DNA of 64,000 nt from Pseudonocardia parietis (GTDB lineage Bacteria > Actinomycetota > Actinomycetes > Mycobacteriales > Pseudonocardiaceae): the NCBI RefSeq assembly GCF_017876315.1, contig NZ_JAGINU010000001.1, positions 4,216,001 through 4,280,000 on the forward strand, read 5' to 3'. The position numbers and the translations under genes are program-made. Under the pieces are notes generated by a model that had not been told where the DNA came from, searched no databases, and was given only the letters and a program-made list of their open reading frames with translations. This document shows, in pieces, positions 62,092 to 64,000 of this stretch (its first letter is position 1; the number at the start of each line of letters is the position of its first letter).

Positions 62092-62113
62092 ACTGTCTGG
62101 CTGTACAGACAGT
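62092..62113. promoter_or_regulatory. Candidate TetR operator upstream of tetR-mpaB operon
   Basis: ACTGTCT (62092-62098), 8-nt spacer, AGACAGT (62107-62113): a perfect 7-bp inverted repeat, with CTGTACAG in the middle. It lies 14 bp before the GTG of the TetR gene and 75 bp from the divergent MoxR start. Confidence 0.6.
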
Positions 62114-62127
62114 TTTCGGAGGGCGCC

Positions 62128-62742
62128 GTGCAGGACCGAACGCAGGACGGGCGCAGGCAACGCGGGGCGGACACCCGCCGGGCACTGGTGGAGGCGGCCG
62201 TCGAGGTCGTCACCGGCAGCGGGTTCGACCGGCTCACCCTGCGGGAGGTGGCCGGCCGGGCCGGGGTCTCCCCCGCCTCGGCCACCTACCACTTCGGCAC
62301 CGTCGCCGAGCTGCTCTCCGCGGTCGTCGGCGAGCTGGAACGCCGGTCGGCTCAGCGGCTGACCGAGCTGACCCGGCGCAGCAGGGCGGGCGAGCTCACC
62401 CTGCTCGATGCCTGCACCACCTACCTGGTCGACCTGCTCGGGCCGGGACGCCAGGCGTACCTGACCATGCTCGAGCTCCGGATCCGGGCTGCGCGCGACC
62501 CCGGGCGGGTCGCACCGCCCGCCGGGCAGGACGCCGTCGTCGTCGACCTCATCCAGGACCACGTCGGCAACCGGGAGCGGGCCGCGGAGCTGTTCTCCGC
62601 GGTCATCGGCCTGGCCACCCTCGGCGCCCTCGACCCGGCCCCGCCCGACCCGGCCCGGATCCGCGCACACATGGCCCGGCTGCTCGCCCGGTTCGGGCTG
62701 CCGGTGGAGCCCGCGACGACCACAGGAGGCGGACACCCGTGA
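62128..62742 (+). CDS. TetR family transcriptional regulator
   Basis: A 204-aa repressor. HTH about residues 10-55: RRALVEAAVEVVTGSGFDRL, TLREVAGRAGVSPASATYHF. GTG 62128 has GGAGGG upstream; the in-frame ATG before it would place the operator inside the gene. Its stop overlaps the MpaB-like gene start (GTGA), so the two are co-expressed and the operator at 62092 likely controls both. Confidence 0.88.
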   Translation: MQDRTQDGRRQRGADTRRALVEAAVEVVTGSGFDRLTLREVAGRAGVSPASATYHFGTVAELLSAVVGELERRSAQRLTELTRRSRAGELTLLDACTTYLVDLLGPGRQAYLTMLELRIRAARDPGRVAPPAGQDAVVVDLIQDHVGNRERAAELFSAVIGLATLGALDPAPPDPARIRAHMARLLARFGLPVEPATTTGGGHP

Positions 62743-63908
62743 ACACCCACTGGCCCACCGGCCGCATCGCACCGGCCGAGCTCGCCGCCCGCTTCGGCCC
62801 GGACGCGGCCGAGCTCGCCGGCCGTGCTCTGCGCACCGGTGACCCGCTCGCCGACGCCGTCGTCGCCGAGATCCGCGACGGCGGCCGCGACGTCCGGGCC
62901 CGGCTCGATCTCGGCATCCGCCACGGGCTGGCCTCCCTCGACGACCCGCCGCCCGCCGTCGCGGCGCTGCTGTCGTCCGCGGAGTCACTGCCCGAGGGCA
63001 CCGACCCGGCCGTCCTCGACTCCGGCGCGCGCCCGATCTTCACCTCCCCGCCGCCGGTACACACGCTCTCCCTCTCGGCCGGTGCGTTGCTGCGCACCTA
63101 CGTGTCGCCCTCGATCGCGGTGCTGCTCGGCACCACCGGCCGGCTCATCGACGGTGCCGAACGCCGGCTCACCGAGACCGGCCGGTGGCTGCTGTCCGCG
63201 ACGCTGCCCGGTGGATTGCGTCCCGGCGGCCCCGGCTACGTCGCCACGCTGCAGGTCCGGATGCTGCACGCGCACATGCGCGAGCTCGCCCGCACCCGCG
63301 GCTACGACGAGGCGGTGCACGGCGTCGCGATCAACCAGATCGACCTGGCCCGCACATGGCTGGACTTCACGCTCGTCTCGATGCGCGCCGAGGGCACCAT
63401 CGGCTTCGACCTCACCCCGGCCGAGGTCGGCGAGGTCTACGCCTACTGGCAGGTCCTGGCCCACCAGCTCGGCATCGACCCGGACCTGGTGGGCGGGGTC
63501 ACCGGGCACGCCGCCGCCGAACGCCTCGACGACCTCGTCACCGCCGTGACCGGGCCGCTCGCGGCGGAGTCGCGCACGCTCGCGGCGGCGCAGGTCGACG
63601 CCGTCGCCGGCCTGCTCGTCGAGTCGCTACGGCTGCCCCGGCCCGCGGGGCGGCTGCTGTTGTCGGTGCTGGGCAGGCGCTTCCACGGCGCGGGGACCGG
63701 CGACGCGCTGGGCCTGCGCCGGTGTGCCCCGCTGAACACCGGGATCGGTGCGGCCGCGCACGTGATCCGGTGGCGGCGGTCCCGGATGCGCCGCCACCCC
63801 GGCGCGCTCGAGGTGGCCCGTGCCCGCAACGTCGCCGCCACCCGGGCGCTGCTCGACGGCGACGCGACCGGCCCGGCGCTGTTCCAGCTGAGCGAGGTCA
63901 GTGCGTGA
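62739..63908 (+). CDS. MpaB-family (DUF2236) oxygenase-like protein
   Basis: A 389-aa protein of the ER-bound oxygenase MpaB / latex-clearing-protein family. The diagnostic region VATLQVRMLHAHMRELARTR and VAINQIDLARTWLDFTLVSM hold conserved Arg, His and Asn-Gln residues thought to surround a haem or metal site. GTG 62739 follows AGGAGG and overlaps the TetR stop. Substrates of bacterial members are mostly unknown. It is regulated by the adjacent TetR. Confidence 0.8.
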   Translation: MNTHWPTGRIAPAELAARFGPDAAELAGRALRTGDPLADAVVAEIRDGGRDVRARLDLGIRHGLASLDDPPPAVAALLSSAESLPEGTDPAVLDSGARPIFTSPPPVHTLSLSAGALLRTYVSPSIAVLLGTTGRLIDGAERRLTETGRWLLSATLPGGLRPGGPGYVATLQVRMLHAHMRELARTRGYDEAVHGVAINQIDLARTWLDFTLVSMRAEGTIGFDLTPAEVGEVYAYWQVLAHQLGIDPDLVGGVTGHAAAERLDDLVTAVTGPLAAESRTLAAAQVDAVAGLLVESLRLPRPAGRLLLSVLGRRFHGAGTGDALGLRRCAPLNTGIGAAAHVIRWRRSRMRRHPGALEVARARNVAATRALLDGDATGPALFQLSEVSA

Positions 63909-64000
63909 GCAGCAGCCCGAGCGGCACCACGACCAGGACCAGGGCGACCACCCGGATCAGCCAGCGCACGGCGGCGGGCAACGGTGCGGGTGGCGCGGTG
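63898..64000 (-). CDS. C-terminal end of a membrane protein, partial
   Basis: The last 34 codons of a gene entering from the right edge: ends in one hydrophobic helix (RVVALVLVVVPLGLLLTH) and TGA at 63900-63898. It overlaps the end of the MpaB-like gene by 11 bases, tail to tail. Too little is visible to assign a family. Confidence 0.6.
   Translation of the reverse strand, partial: TAPPAPLPAAVRWLIRVVALVLVVVPLGLLLTH

Overview
The window is high-GC actinobacterial chromosome, most likely from Pseudonocardiaceae (Pseudonocardia-like). Three things point there: a complete Pup-proteasome gene set (mpa, dop, pup, prcB, prcA), the mycothiol ligase gene mshC, and a gene order from about 26.8 to 41.1 kb (mpa, trmI, a RecB-like nuclease, hisG/hisE, metH, PAC2, mshC) that follows the order I remember from Mycobacterium tuberculosis Rv2115c-Rv2130c. 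GTG starts, 4-bp stop/start overlaps and strong third-position GC are common. The organism assignment is inference; the gene content is read from the sequence.

Layout. 1-1.3 kb: a truncated short-chain dehydrogenase divergent from a TetR regulator. 1.3-8.3 kb: an NAD-linked molybdenum formate dehydrogenase operon (catalytic subunit, NuoE/NuoF-like diaphorase subunit, NuoG-like iron-sulfur protein) with mobA and fdhD. The catalytic gene is interrupted by an in-frame TGA at the active-site position. That TGA is followed, at the same spacing as in E. coli fdhF, by a hairpin with a GGUCU loop, so the codon very probably encodes selenocysteine. The Mo-domain 4Fe-4S segment is carried on a different polypeptide. 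7.4-12.5 kb: EamA exporter/LysR pair, an LLM flavin oxidoreductase and MarR regulator, and a SnoaL-like protein. 12.5-16.8 kb: the dop-pup-prcB-prcA operon plus an SRPBCC gene. 17-26.8 kb: an accessory block (a small ORF, lpdA, MarR/YceI, AraC, VOC protein, methyltransferase with a TPR-LuxR regulator, SLC13 carrier, DUF1059 protein) separating dop from mpa. 26.8-41.1 kb: the conserved block named above. 41.1-48.7 kb: a peptidoglycan amino-sugar recovery cluster (SSS carrier, anmK, murQ, GlcNAc kinase-like gene, GntR, SIS-type deaminase, nagA).

48.7-54 kb is a decaying region. It holds a DUF222-HNH gene with a long acidic low-complexity linker, an IS481-family element flanked by an exact 15-bp target duplication but with an internally inverted and frameshifted transposase, and a bile-acid:sodium symporter pseudogene with several frameshifts. 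54-64 kb: a YozG/DUF2975 pair, a SWIM/SNF2 pair, a truncated solute-binding lipoprotein, an NmrA-like protein, a MoxR-VWA pair, a TetR/MpaB-oxygenase pair, and the end of a small membrane protein.

No rRNA, tRNA, CRISPR array, prophage or secondary-metabolite cluster was seen. Many intergenic regions carry clear inverted repeats, given as candidate operators or terminators. A 54-bp palindromic element occurs twice, once inside a coding sequence without breaking its frame. The most interesting single feature is the recoded, split formate dehydrogenase.
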